The notes beneath the pieces are model-generated. The model was not told the DNA's origin, did not search any database, and was given only the letters and a program-made list of their open reading frames with translations. 64,000 bases of DNA, from contig CM060963.1 in assembly GCA_030765045.1 (NCBI GenBank), positions 74,399,617 to 74,463,616 on the forward strand. The letters are read 5' to 3'. The stretch comes from Tenodera sinensis. Its lineage: Eukaryota > Arthropoda > Insecta > Mantodea > Mantidae. Of the stretch, positions 11,484 to 29,793 are shown piece by piece. The translations under genes were made by a program, and so were the position numbers. Numbering within the stretch: the stretch's first letter is position 1; every line of letters starts with the position of its first letter.

Positions 11484-11525
<42 letters not shown>
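11351..11525 (+). other. LINE 3' UTR with (AT)n tail
   Basis: Follows the zinc-knuckle stop codon, runs through AATAAATAAATT and ends in a (TA)n tract (about 11455-11524). Family A resumes immediately after, so the (TA)n is the 3' tail of the inserted LINE or its expansion. Confidence 0.7.
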
Positions 11526-11526
<1 letters not shown>

Positions 11527-11940
11527 CATTTTTCATACAAATATCTTAAACATACGACATTTTAATCAAAATCGTTAACGCCATCTTCGAGAAAATAAAA
11601 CTTTTCGAAAACCTTTCCATGTAAACGGTAGTTTAGGGTGGGCCAATTTCTTCAAAATCTTCGTGAAGGCATTAAGCTTTAATACAAACTTTGGTTTTTA
11701 ACCGACTTTTCCTGTCCACAGCTACACAGACAGACAGACAGAGACACAGACACACAAGAACGTTTTTCTAAAAATGTTTTTTTTTTTTTTTTTTTAATTC
11801 AGGGGGTCTGAAAACATATATTTCTGGTGAAACCTCGATATCGAATTTTGGGTGGAATACAGTACTCGAAATCTCGACATCGAATTTTTGGGTGGAATAC
11901 AATAGTTCCTCTACTTATCAGTAGGGAGAGTATAAAATAA

Positions 11941-13730
11941 GAAGCATCTTACCACATATAAACATACAAAATGACATACATCGAACATACAAAAGGGAGT
12001 AAAGAGCAACACATGGCTTCAACAGGAAATAATTAGCCTCAGGAACGGATAATATCCATCAATCAGAATAAGAAAGAACACAGGAAGAACTAAAGATAAA
12101 GAACGTGGCAGGAAATGAAGGAGTCGAGCCAATAGATTACAAGTCCCATCATAATGCCCGATGCTTAATCCCATTCGTCTATACCGTATTGTAATTAGAA
12201 GACCAATATTTAATCTGGCGACGTTCCCTGGGTAACGTCTGGATCTGAACTTAATACATACCTTCTTTTCCCCTCCGGCAAGAAAAAATACGAGAGAGGT
12301 AGTGAGGTAACTGACGTTCACGCTCTGTTTGAAATTTTTAATTATGCAGTGTTTTCTCTTGTTCCGGCAGGCCAAGCTGCCATCTTTAGTGTTCCTTAAA
12401 CAGCGATAGTGTGAAAGGGTTATTTCATGCACTGCGGCGGGCGAATGTGGGATCAAAAAGAATTTCGCAATTTCACTGCACTGTAATTAACTTCGCTTGC
12501 CACGAGCATACGGATATTCCTTTTTTGGGGGAGAGGGTCGGAAACTGATGATCATCCGTGAAAATCTGCGCTCAACAGCATTTAGCCACCACAAAGGCGA
12601 TTTGTAACCCCAGAAGTTTCATACCCTCAACAGATATTCACGATTCAATTATCTAATGCGTCTGTTACATGGAAGTGCATTAATTGTCCGCAAGTGTTAA
12701 AGATGGTCTAACAACAAAACCAGGAAAAAAAGCGAAGAAAGGTTCTCTCATAATACAAATAAAGCAAGCCAGCTAATTCCCGATTGAGACATAAAACTGT
12801 ATGTTTTGACTGCCTAACTCTCAGAATTAGGTTGATGCTACTTTCACAATTGCTTTGGGAACATTTTGTGTTGTGGAAGCTTTATGTTTTGACGGTGTAA
12901 ACTAAAAAATATTAATAATTTCTGAAACGCAAGCCTTTGATACAAAATTCCAGACGTATTTAACCCTCTAATGCATAATGTAGCCATTTAGCAACAAAAA
13001 ATTTTAGTCAGCATTTTAGAATATTGTGCGTGTTTTGTTATATTTGTACCGTATCGACATTTAAGAATGACATAAATATGCTGGTAGCAATTTATATCAT
13101 AAATGAATGAATTTCTTTCACTATTATTCTGATTTTTTCTTTCTATTTTCCTTCTTCAAAAATCAAAACCTATACAATTCAATTAGAGTTGGTAGTGGGA
13201 AGACATGAATCACTACTAATAATATATTTTTTGTATGCACTTAGGATACACATTTGAAAAACATTGAACATATGTGTAATTAGTTATTTCTACCATGCAC
13301 GATCTTATACTTGTACTAAAAAGCATTCGCTTATCATATAGTTGTTTTATTCATAAATTATAAGTCGTAATATACTAAATTGCAAGTATAAAAGGAAATT
13401 AATTTAATTCTCAGACAAAATTCTCTATCTTATGATGTAGGTATAACAATTCTTAGCACTGAATGCCGCATTACTGTTAATGAAATGTCGACTTAGAATG
13501 CTATAAGTACTTTAAGTCCCGACCTTTATGTTTAAATCAACTATTAGGTTAAACAGTGACAATTAGTTGTTCTTTCACACTTAACAGAAGGTTTGTAGAA
13601 TATGGCTTGGAAATACAGAATCTTGTAACGTTGTAAGTCGTCATTAAGCTATGTTTTCTCCTATGAATTCAGATATCCTTGTGATTTAGCGGAAAAATGC
13701 GAGTCGTTTGGGGAATGTCATACCGGCATG
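11941..13730. other. Unassigned AT-rich stretch
   Basis: No gene recognised. A minus-strand open frame of 145 codons (12019-12456) has no motif I recognise and no codon pattern that persuades me it is real. Confidence 0.4.
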
Positions 13731-13732
13731 TT

Positions 13733-13815
13733 GCCATGGTAGCTAAGTGGTTAGTGTGTCCGGTCGAAGACTGGAAGATCCGTGGTTCAAAATTCCACTA
13801 TGGCATTGAGCTTTT
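13733..13815 (+). mobile_element. tRNA-like SINE head
   Basis: GGTAGCTAAGTGGTTAGTG resembles a Pol III A box in a D arm, and GTGGTTCAAAATTCCAC a B box in a T arm with 5-bp stem. No matching acceptor stem and no SINE body identified, so a SINE remnant rather than a tRNA gene. Confidence 0.5.
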
Positions 13816-14054
13816 CAGTCTAATTCTACCTTTCTGATACTTTATCTGTTGTTAGTGTTTAAGCTATAACCGCAGAAGTTACAATGTAATAGAATATTCA
13901 AGCAACCGACATTGATTCAATTTTATCTGAAACTGGCAAATATTGTTTGATGAGGTGTGGGTAGGAAACTGTGTTGAGCCATAAACGGAGTTGCCTTTGT
14001 GGATAACGGTTTTGGTAAGCTCTTAATGAATTAGGGTCTCTGAGAGTTAACTAA

Positions 14055-14893
14055 AGTGTGTTCGCAGATTGGCTGGATCGCCCCGCGGCGGCACAGGACC
14101 GGGCGAGGACCGGTGCACCCTCCCCCTCACCAATTCCAGGTAAACGACCGGCACACTACGGAACACAAGGTCAGGTACTGCTGTACTAACTTACATTAGG
14201 CTTACCTGCATCATAACAGATGTTGAAATTGATGACCTTCACATTCCTAGATCTCTGAAAACAATTCTGGTTTACTTGCAAAAGTTCATTTTGATTGATT
14301 GGCTGTTTTTCTCTCGTGATTTTGTCCTTCAATTCGTATAACGTGTGCGAATGTAATAGTTACACTTTATTCTTTAATGTTCCCCGGAAATACAAAGCGC
14401 GTGGGGATAGGTTAAGGACGAGGTGCCACAATTCTCGATTAACTATAACAATACAATAATTATTGTGTCACCATAAACACTTCCGAATGCATTCATAAAA
14501 TTCGCAGCAGTATGCGTTATTGCTGAATCCAGCTGATACTAGCCACACAATCATTTCTTGTTAGTTGCAGAAAAAACTAATTACTATAGAATTTACATGA
14601 ACGTGCTAATAATTCTACGTGCACTCACTACGCTCAAAACCCAAACTTTTGCAGCGTGGTAAAGAATAATATGGTGGTTTTCGGTAAACCAGGATTGTTT
14701 TCGAAAATATAGGGAATGTTTTTGTATTGAAGGTCATCAATTTCAACATTGGTTGTATTGCAGGTAAATCTAATGTAACTTAGTACACTAGTTAGTGTTC
14801 GGTACTCATGACTTGCCGGTCATTTACGCGTAACTCTGGCGGAAGGTGTACCGGTGCTCGCTCGGTGAAGTCCGGCCCATCTACAAGCGCACT
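14055..14893. mobile_element. Non-autonomous DNA transposon candidate with ~200-bp terminal inverted repeats
   Basis: Left arm 14055-14278 and right arm 14684-14893 are imperfect reverse complements. Shared blocks include GAAGGTCATCAATTTCAACA, CCTAATGTAA, TTAGTACA, TGCCGGTC, ACCGGT and, at the inner ends, CTGGTTTA. The outermost pairing is AGTGTGTTCGCAGATTGGC against AGTGCGCTTGTAGATGGGC. The ~400-bp loop has no coding capacity. No clear target duplication at the edges, so the superfamily is unknown. It could also be two facing copies of another repeat. Confidence 0.7.
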
Positions 14894-17800
14894 GTATATG
14901 GAGAAGCTGCAACTCTTCTATAGGAATATATTTATGACCTGATGATTACAAATTAAGGGCCAGTATGTTTAATCTCAACAGATGTAATATGAAGTAATCA
15001 CTTTGTTGTTTACAGGTTTTTCTTGACATTTGTCTCTGTCTTGTGTCCCTGCGTCTATCAATTAATGACAGCTAACCGCAGATCCCTCTTAGAGTGAACG
15101 TTTAGGAGACAATTCTGGAGCACTGTGGAACTGTTACATACCTATCAACTACATTTTAGCGGGTAGGTCCTGGTTGTAAAGTCTCCACAAATGTCCCACC
15201 TATCTCCTCTCCCTTCCCGAGATTGGGGATTAAGTATTAGATTAGTAGATTAGGTAAAATTGCCATTGGCGGAGATAGACTCCCTCCTCCGTCTAACCTG
15301 GAGGTTTTCCAAGTCATCGCTCTATCGCTCAGCCAAAGTGACGAACCGCTGATACTGTATAGCACTCCTTATATGAGCCTAATTTACATATCGCGGCAAA
15401 TGTACAAAGACTGTTACTACTATTTCTTTCTTTGGTCTTTCCTATGTGGGTGTTCTAAATAAGTGCGCGCACATACCAGAAATAATACAGGATGAAAGGT
15501 ACTGCTTCGGCCACAATATATACAGCTGTAAAATATAAAATACTATGTTTACCCGACCAGCGTGTGCTTCGAAACAAACACTGACCTCAGAAATAAACAA
15601 AACACCCCCCTTCCGAATGTACCCGCCGTGAGAACAAGGTGAGAATACGCGACGCTGCGTTGCCACATTTCGATTAGAAATTAAACTTTGCGGAACATTT
15701 TAATATTAAATTATGGCTAAATTTATTCGAATTAGGATAAAAAGGCATTACAACATAGCAGCATAATATTTGTGAGACTGTTAAATAACATACAATTTAT
15801 ATCCATTCTTCAAGATGCTAGGTGGCTTTAAAACTTCTACACAATCCTTTTTGGTTCGGCGAAACGATTCTTTATTGACAATAATTGTACTGGATATATT
15901 TGTTACACTCGTCAAGTAGTATCCCTGGTTAACGTATGGCTACACCAGTACATTCCCGGCGTATAATTTATATCTAACGCCCTAACAAGAAATGTCCACA
16001 TTTTATCGCAAATTAAATTATATGTACTGGGTTAAAGTTGGTTTTGACTCCCAGATATCCAATACACCACTTCCATTCATACTTATCAAAATCCATTTCA
16101 TTTCTGTGAAAAAATGGCTGTCAGTATCAGTAATGTAACACCTCTACTTCATTGCTTCAAACATGGCAATTTCCGAACCGACCAATCTTTATTGACATAT
16201 AGCATATACCCAGCATCTTTATAGCTGTTTGTTTACGAGTATAATGACTACTTAGGTAGTGTTTGAGTAAACTACGTGCCTTACAATGAGTAGTAAATGA
16301 TGTTTTGTCTTCGTCAGTAAAACGCACTTCAGTAAAACAAACGGTTTAATAGTTCCCTCAATTCCGTAACATCAAACTCAGCAATCTCCATGTTATTTCC
16401 TGAAAGTTATATAATTTACAGTGTAAGGTCGACAAAAGCTAGAGGCTTTTATTCCTCACTAAGCACAACATTATTTTTTCTTCAGATATTTTAACTTCAC
16501 TCATAAATCCTTCAGCAAGTATAAACAAATATTATGTTTGTTCAAAATAAAGGTTTTATACTATATATATACAAAAAAATACATCTATTACAATTAACTA
16601 AAAATTCAGTGAGAAAAGAAATATGGACAACGATATTCTTTGTTAATTTTTGCAACAGATACCCATCGCAAAAAGTGATGTTAAGAAACCAAAAACTTTT
16701 CATGAAGAAAGAAGACAAAATTCCTATAGATTGTGCAGAAATTTAATGGATCGAAAGATAATTGTGTAACAGTATTATAAATACAGTTAAGAGTTCCATA
16801 TAGTAAGAAATTTTGGTTGGTTGTAAAGTTTTATTAAAAGTACATTTACCAAAATTAGTTTCATCACCATCGCTCATAGACTATATATTAAATTAAAGAG
16901 AAAATTTCAATCTATAATAAGGTTAAACAGCAATACAAATGTCACTTTTGATAACTTTTACCATTTATAGCCTTTCTTCAAGGCCCTGATGTGTCAGTTA
17001 CTTCTTTACTTTAGCTGTGCAGAGGGATGATCTATTCTACTAAGAAGCTAACGATCAATATCACAAGCGCCTTTACTAGAGTAGACAGTCCTGTTGCACA
17101 GTTTTCAGTATAAGGAAAACTCCAGCAAAGTCTTATCCAGGCTACTTATCCAAACGGGGATTCAACTGGGCTCTCCGGATTACTGGGTACACGTACACGC
17201 TACCCTTTGCGTCATGGAAGAGGGTGAGTTCGTGAAATTATCCCTTACTTCACACATAGAACGTTGTGCCACTGGAAGACTAGCAATAAGGGCAGAACAT
17301 GTGGATAGACAGAACGATTCTACAATTCTGTTTCATATGCATGACTAGCTATGACAATATTGTGTATCTTTCCAGTTTCCATCAAGTTCTCATTGACATT
17401 TCACTAATTCAATCTCCTACAGGTCTCACTCCTTTACCTCCTTCTAGAAGTAATGAAATACGCATGATGTAGCCTCTTCTTGCGGTAGTTCAACCCTGGT
17501 GTAGTACCAGAAACTCACTCACGAACTCATTCTCTTACCAACCAGATGAACCTAACGCGCTGGTTTATATAGCTATTGAAATTTTTCGCAGAACATTCTA
17601 GAATGTTCAGAGGGAAGAGTGAGTGCGTGAGGCTTAAGAGTTCCTCCAAGGAGAGAGAAGGGAAACTTCCATACGATTCTGGTTATCTATCAGTACTGCT
17701 TCTGGTGTTTTACCCGGGTGAAGCGGTACCTCATCTGTTTATCTCTATTTATCTCTCCAAATGTTTCGTACAAACTTCCCAATAAGCTTAGGGCAGAGGC

Positions 17801-18360
17801 ACTGCACCACAATACGCACTGCACTCATATTTAGTTGATGGGCTACACATTATATTGTATTATTGTGGCGGCGACCACACATCAAAGGAAGCTCAGGGTC
17901 AGCTACCTCACACCACGACGTTTCTTGGCAATACCCGAAAACGGTGGCTATGAACTTTGCTTACAGATAGTTCTACAAACTTCAATCGTAGGGCTTGTTC
18001 ACGAGAAGCTTTGCAAAACGTCAATTTCCAGAAAAAAGTCGACAGCAGCTAATATATGTTGCATATATTAGCTAGTCGGCACAGTGGTGTTTGTGACAGG
18101 TTACTATAGGACAAAACAGCTGTGAGTTTTGATTTGTGATTCAGTTTTAAAGGACATCAAGGGACATAAAAAACTAACTGCGTTGTCATTTGACACATTA
18201 TATTGTACCAGAACTTCATTTAATGGGAATAGGTGGGATCAGTGATAGTGCGAATTAATAAAAATATAACCAGGAAACAGGGTATTAAATGAATGCAATA
18301 GACTATAAGATATAGAAGAATTCTTATTGCACAGAAAATATAGATGTTAAGGCATTTATG
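14894..18360. other. Unassigned AT-rich stretch
   Basis: About 3.5 kb with no recognised gene, RNA or repeat. A small GC-richer patch lies around 15180-15320. Short open frames at 16534-16746, 17094-17348, 17576-17785 and 17835-18071 show no known motif and no convincing splice context. Confidence 0.45.
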
Positions 18361-18364
18361 TTAC

Positions 18365-18559
18365 GTGTATTTTTTACTTTCTCTACTACGTATAGTAAAC
18401 TGGAGGAAGTATTGCATTGCACCCAAAAATTTGATGTCGAGATTTCACCGGAAATATATGTTTTGAGGCCCTATGATTAAAATAAAAAAAAAAAAAAAAC
18501 ATATTTAGAAAAAACATTCGAGTGTGTGTATGTGTTGTGTGTGTGCGTGTGTGTGTGTA

Positions 18560-18639
<80 letters not shown>

Positions 18640-19345
18640 AGTCTGTGGACAGCGTAACTCAAAAACGAAAAGTCGGTTAAAAACCAAAGTTGGTATTTAA
18701 GTTTAATGTCTTTCAGGAATGCGACACCAAAATTTTGAAGAAAATTGCTGAACTCTAAACTACCCTTTAGATGGAAAATGTTTAAAAAATGTTTTGATTT
18801 TCTTGAAAATGGCTCCAAAGATGCCATATTTGAGATATTTTTATGAGTACTGAAATGCATATCTTGAAGTTTCTGACTATAGCCCATGTAGTCCTATTTA
18901 CTTTTGATGACTTTTGCATAACTGGTAAACCGTAAGAGGTAGCCCAAATCTTACTATACAAAAATGTAGATCTTCTTAAAATACATAATTTGTCAACTTT
19001 TTTTTTTTTTTTTTGGTAGAGTGACCCTTTCGGAGATATGCCTTGTAATATGTGGGAGTGAAGAAGTTATACTTCTGTCAAATGGAACATCGTTATTCAT
19101 TTTTCATATGTTAACCGTGCAAAGAAAACGGAATTTGGAAGCTTTAAAAGAATTGAATATCGTTCAGAGCCTATTGTACTCCCATATTCCCTTTGCACCT
19201 ACAAGGAAACAGTAAGATAATTTGTGCAAATGTTTATCTCAACTAACATGAACAAGATATATGAGTTGGAATAAGAGTTTGTAAGAATGGTTAGTACAAG
19301 AGTAGAGAAAGTCATGTGAGTGCAACACATCGGATTTTTTACTTT
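18365..19345 (+). repeat. Dispersed repeat family A, reference near-complete copy
   Basis: Begins TTTTTTACTTTCTCTACT and ends GTAGAGAAAGTCATGTGAG plus CAACACATCGGATTTTTT. Order of blocks: GATGTCGAGATTTCACCGG; A-run; (GT)n; CAGTCTGTGGACAGCG; AAGTCGGTTAAAAACC; CTATAGCCCATGTAGTCC; TTTGCATAACTGGTAAACCG; TCAAATGGAACATCG; TTAACCGTGCAAAG; CCTACAAGGAAAC. ACTTTCTCTACT and AGTAGAGAAAGT are reverse complements near the two ends, suggesting a non-autonomous DNA element, though no coding capacity or fixed target duplication is seen. Confidence 0.85.
18530..18639. repeat. (GT)n microsatellite inside family A
   Basis: About 110 bp, mostly perfect GT, with a few GC/AT interruptions at the 5' side. It occupies the simple-repeat position seen in other family A copies. 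Confidence 0.97.
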
Positions 19346-19705
19346 TCTGGCGAGTGAACAAAATCCAAGATATTCCGTCTTAGTGCTTTGAAAATTTGAA
19401 CACTTGTAGGTATCTATTTTCTAAAATGGGAAGTCGTTTTGTTTGTTTTTCCGTTCCTCTGCTTATGCAAAGAGAATGGAGTTTCAAAGCCATCACATAG
19501 GTAGTGACGAATTCTTAAGGGACTATCGCCCTATTCTACTCCCCTATATTCATTGTATCTAGAAGAAAATAATATGTAATACAAAAATTCCTACAAATGT
19601 TTATGTCGTTTAGCCTGAAGTAGATAGAAGAATATGCCTTTTTAAGAATTGAATAAATGAAGTATTGGTATAGAAAGACATGTGAATGTAAGACAATAGA
19701 TTTTT
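19346..19705 (+). repeat. Dispersed repeat family A, diverged second unit in tandem
   Basis: Directly follows the previous unit. Blocks recognisable despite divergence: CTTATGCAAAGAGAATGG, CTATCGCCC, CTACTCCCC, ACAAATGTTTATG, AGAAAGACATGTGAATG and terminal GATTTTTAC. Confidence 0.6.
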
Positions 19706-19849
19706 ACATTATAAACTAGCTATAATAACTATTCTGCTGTTAGGCTTTGAAGATTGTGTGAACCTGTGACGGTTGCGGGGCAACCTAAGGGGGAAGGATG
19801 AGGCGAGAGGAGCGAGAGGAGTGAGAGGGCGGCCAACTCAAGCATTCAC

Positions 19850-20175
19850 GACAGAGCAGAGGAGAGGGTCCCTACCATTTACAGATTGAAACAGGCCGGC
19901 AACATCTAGTACAACCGGCATCCCACCCATCCCCGGTCTTAGATCCGCAGGAGAGTTCGGTAACCGGAGGCCACCCCGCCGACGCTTATTACCATGAAAG
20001 AGAACAACCAGATGAAGGGTGAAAAGAAATGAAGGGACAGAACTTCGGGGATGTAATGTACCTACCTATCATTCGCCCGGCGACTCGCAGAAATCCCCAA
20101 AAAAGCCACGGATCAGGTAGACCGCTTCGAACCTATGACCTCTCGAATGCGAAACCGCAAGAGCTACCCTCCTCC
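19850..20175 (-). mobile_element. tRNA-derived SINE (family S5)
   Basis: On the minus strand a tRNA-like head begins GGGTAGCTCTTGCGG and carries a B-box-like GGTTCGAAGCG, followed by a ~230-bp body with TGATCCGTGGCTTTTTTGGG. No target duplication identified. No second copy in this window. Confidence 0.55.
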
Positions 20176-20373
20176 ATATTGTGTTAAATCTCAGTAGATG
20201 CGAAATATAAATTACACAACTACAACATTATAATGGCCTGACTGTGCAATAAAGGGTTATGCTACTGTTTTTACGAAATAACTCGGTGTATAATAATCAG
20301 TTAAAGTTAATAATAATTCAGGAAAGACGCTTGAAATTAGGGGTTCGAGCAGAAAACTCTTTCTTTCCCTCAT

Positions 20374-20724
20374 TACCCTCCCCTTATGTAGGACCTGCTC
20401 CCCCTAAGACTTACAAGCCAGTGCCTAGGGTCAGACGCCTCTCGGGGAGCAGAGGGACCTCTGGATCAGAGTGAAGACCTGGAAGCGGGTGGTCAGAAAA
20501 GCACAGGTACGATAGTGAGAAAGAGGATGATAAGAAATGCAGGAGAAATGGATGATTGGAAAGGTGATAATTGAGCAATTTGTGGAATGAATGACGGGGG
20601 AAACCGGAGAAACCGGAGAAAACCCGCCCCGGCGTTGCTCCGTCCACCACAAATACCACATACGAGTCCCAGGGATCGCCTAGGTGGTAGGCGAGCGGTC
20701 TAAGCACTCAGCCACGGCGCTGCC
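20374..20724 (-). mobile_element. tRNA-derived SINE, long S1 variant
   Basis: Minus strand: tRNA-like head (GGCAGCGCCGTGGCTGAG, then CCTACCACCTAGGCGATC), then the S1 middle with TTCTCCGG and CGTCATTCATTCC, then a 3' half not found in short S1 copies (GCTTCCAGGTCTTC, GGCACTGGC). The same long form occurs at 60724-61050. The B box is partly deleted here. Confidence 0.75.
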
Positions 20725-20726
20725 AT

Positions 20727-20850
20727 TATACCTCCAGGCTCAGGGAAGGATGAGGAATAATCTTGACTGGAGGATAATTCCTACCCCCTGTCGGGAATCG
20801 AACCCGGGAACCCTTGCCAGGCAGGCAGGTGCTCTACGGGGCAGGCCTCG
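20727..20850 (-). mobile_element. tRNA-derived SINE head (family S6)
   Basis: Minus strand: GTAGAGCACCTGCCTGCC resembles a D arm/A box and GGGTTCGATTCCCG is a good B box, followed by a short body ending near TGGAGGTATAAT. It abuts the long S1 SINE with only 2 bp between. Confidence 0.6.
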
Positions 20851-21424
20851 AGCACGAAACTTTTCTTCTAAGAATTTCCTTCTGAAGCAGCTCGCCTAGC
20901 ACCATACCTACGTGTTAGGAAAGAATTGAGATACCTTAGTCCTCCTACTATAGACTCCTAGCAAGGTGCTCCAACGCTTTAAACAAAACAGTGGTGATTT
21001 AAAGTCTGGCGGTTTTCCCAATACATCGCCATCCAGCGTAAAAACTGACATTGCTGACACCATTGTATTTAGATCCTCGTACCAACACATGATGTGGGAC
21101 ATGCAGTAACCTGAGGAGGGTTTCGAAACTGCGACCTGCGGTTTCCAGGTGATTGGTAATTCGATGAGCCTGCATTCGATCGGAATTATCCAATTGCATC
21201 CGCGTGGAAAGCAGCGGTCGGCTGCAAACAAACGAGTGATCTTGTCTGCGTTCCAGCCTTTCCTTCTAATTAGCATCGCTCAGTCAGTGCAAGAATGTAC
21301 CAAGTGTCCATGATAGAACACAAGTTCTCAGTAAATGACCATACTTATATTTAGGTCTATGGATTACACGCTCAAACAAACCAATTAACTAACCTTCTGT
21401 TCTTTTCACTTAAAAAGATCTGAT

Positions 21425-22030
21425 GCCGGGCACTCACATGACTTTCTCTACTCTTACACAAACTATTCTTACAAACTCTTATGTCTCTATCTTCTTCGCG
21501 TTAGTTAGATAAACATTTGCATACTTTATCTTATTGCTGATTTTCTTATAAATACAAGGGGAACATGGGAACACAGTAGGCTTTGAACGCTAGATAAAAA
21601 CTGAATAACGACCTTCCATTTTGAGAAAGGTTCACGTACTGCAAAAGTTACACAAATAACAAGGAATATCTCCGAAATTGTTCACTCCACAAAAAATGCA
21701 TTGAAACATACCTTGAAACATTTTTTGTGCAGTGAGATTTGCTCTCTCTTAATGTTTACCAGTTGTGCGAAAGTCCTCAAGGGTAAACAGGACTACATAG
21801 GCTGCAGCCAGAAAATTCAAAATATAACATTTCATTTGCCATAAAAATATCAAACAATTTTAATCGAAATCGTTAAAGCAATTTTTGAGAACATCAACAT
21901 TTTCAAAAACTTGTCCTCATACAGGGTAGTTAAGAGTAGAGGAATTTTCATCAAGCATTTGAAAGATATTATAAATACGAAATTTGGTTTCTAACCGACA
22001 TTTCAGTTTTCAATTATGCTGCTCACACTT
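21425..22030 (-). repeat. Dispersed repeat family A, truncated minus-strand copy
   Basis: Begins with CACTCACATGACTTTCTCTAC and runs collinearly with the reverse of the 18.4-kb copy as far as TCTAACCGACATTTCAG, where it stops before the simple-repeat position and the other terminus. Confidence 0.85.
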
Positions 22031-28439
<6,409 letters not shown>

Positions 28440-28793
28440 TGTTATGAGGGAGTTTGCCAAGGGTGAATCCGTGACCAACGGAGGTCTAGTTTCGCGCCAA
28501 AACGTCGCAGTCTAAGAGAGTTTATTTTTAAAGGCATTTATGTGTTGCAAAATAAATCAGAATAAGACAGTGCAGTGCATTGTTATCCTACCTCGCGCCT
28601 AAAGAAGACCTAAATTCCCGATTCATGCCTACCGTAAATCCCATACTTAATCCCGATTAAAATCAACGGGACCGTCGGCAGCAGAGAACGTAATCTGGAG
28701 TACCAGCTGCGAGCCCAGGCAGGGGCGTTCAACGCAGAGACGGCCACCGGTGCGGCTGAGTTACCGAGGCATCAAAGAGGGGAGCCCGTTACA
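28440..28793 (+). mobile_element. Possible solo LTR
   Basis: A 354-bp GC-richer block begins TGTTATGAGGG and ends CCCGTTACA, contains a polyadenylation-like AAATAAA near 28550, and is out of character with its surroundings. TG...CA ends with short inverted bases fit an LTR. The flanking 5-mers (GGGTC, AAGTT) do not match, so a target duplication is absent and the call is tentative. Confidence 0.25.
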
Positions 28794-29089
28794 AAGTTTA
28801 CTATGAGTTTCATAAATTTGAGGCGGCTGAACACCCGAGAACCAATTAATAGTAACATTCACCGCGAAAGTTTTAACTCTTACATGGTCTAATAATCACA
28901 GCTCGAGGCACACTACCTCTAAATGTTTTCAACACCTGAAAAAGGTTTGGACTGAAAAGGGTTGAAATAAAATAAATTGCTATAACTTCAATTAAATTTC
29001 GTCACATTCGTCTGTAGAACAACTATTTTCAGATTTTTTATACTATATATTCCATTGCTATAAGGCAATTTTGGTATGGTATACAAAAA

Positions 29090-29745
29090 AATCAGATGTT
29101 TGCACTCGCATGACTTTCTCTACTAACCGTTTTATTCCTCTATCTTCTTCATGTTAGTCGAGATAAACGTTTGCAGAAATTATCTCTTGCTGATTTTGCT
29201 GTAGGTGAAAAGGGAATAGGAATACACTAGGCTTGGAGCGATAGTCAAATCTTTTAAAACTTTGAAGTTCTGTTCTCTTTAGAGGCCAAGAGGTTAAAAA
29301 AGAAAGTGAGAAGTGACCTTCCGTTTGAGAAAAGCTTAAATATTGCAAAACTCTCATGAATAATAGGCAATATCTCCGAAATGCTTCCCCCCACAAAAAT
29401 TGCATTTGGACCTGACTTGTATGTTTCAACGAAATCTATATTTTTTGTACAGTAAGCTTATGTATACCCTTACAGTTTACCAGCTATGTGAAAGTCAGCA
29501 AGAGTAAACAAGGATACATATGCTATAGCCAGAAAATTCAAAATATGCATTTCATTTGGGATTAAAATATCTTAAACGTATGGCATATTAATGAAAATCG
29601 CTAGTCATTTTAGAGAAAATCAAAATTTTCGAAAATTTATTATGTAAAGGTGGAGGTATAGACTTCAAAATCTTTATGTCGCATACTTGAAATTTATTAA
29701 ACTTAAAACCAATTTTGGTTTTTAACCGACTTTTCGTTTATTACG

Positions 29746-29793
<48 letters not shown>

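Larger units (their letters stand above)
10085..11940 (-). repeat. Dispersed repeat family A, minus-strand copy with two nested insertions
   Basis: Collinear with the reverse complement of the 18.4-kb copy in three blocks: about 10085-10406, 10591-10620 and 11526-11940. The gaps are exactly filled by a hAT MITE and an RNase H LINE fragment. The last block includes the ACCGACTTTT segment, a CAGA/CACA simple repeat at the usual position (11725-11760) and a local duplication of the GACATCGAATTTTTGGGTGG segment (11838-11906). Confidence 0.88.

Noticed and set aside
12019..12456. 145-codon minus-strand open frame
   Set aside because: No motif, no splice or promoter context, composition consistent with chance.
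18477..18887. His/Thr-repeat protein
   Set aside because: Translation of the (GT)n microsatellite within dispersed repeat family A.
20908..21276. 122-codon minus-strand open frame
   Set aside because: No motif recognised, and an alternative frame over the same bases is equally open.
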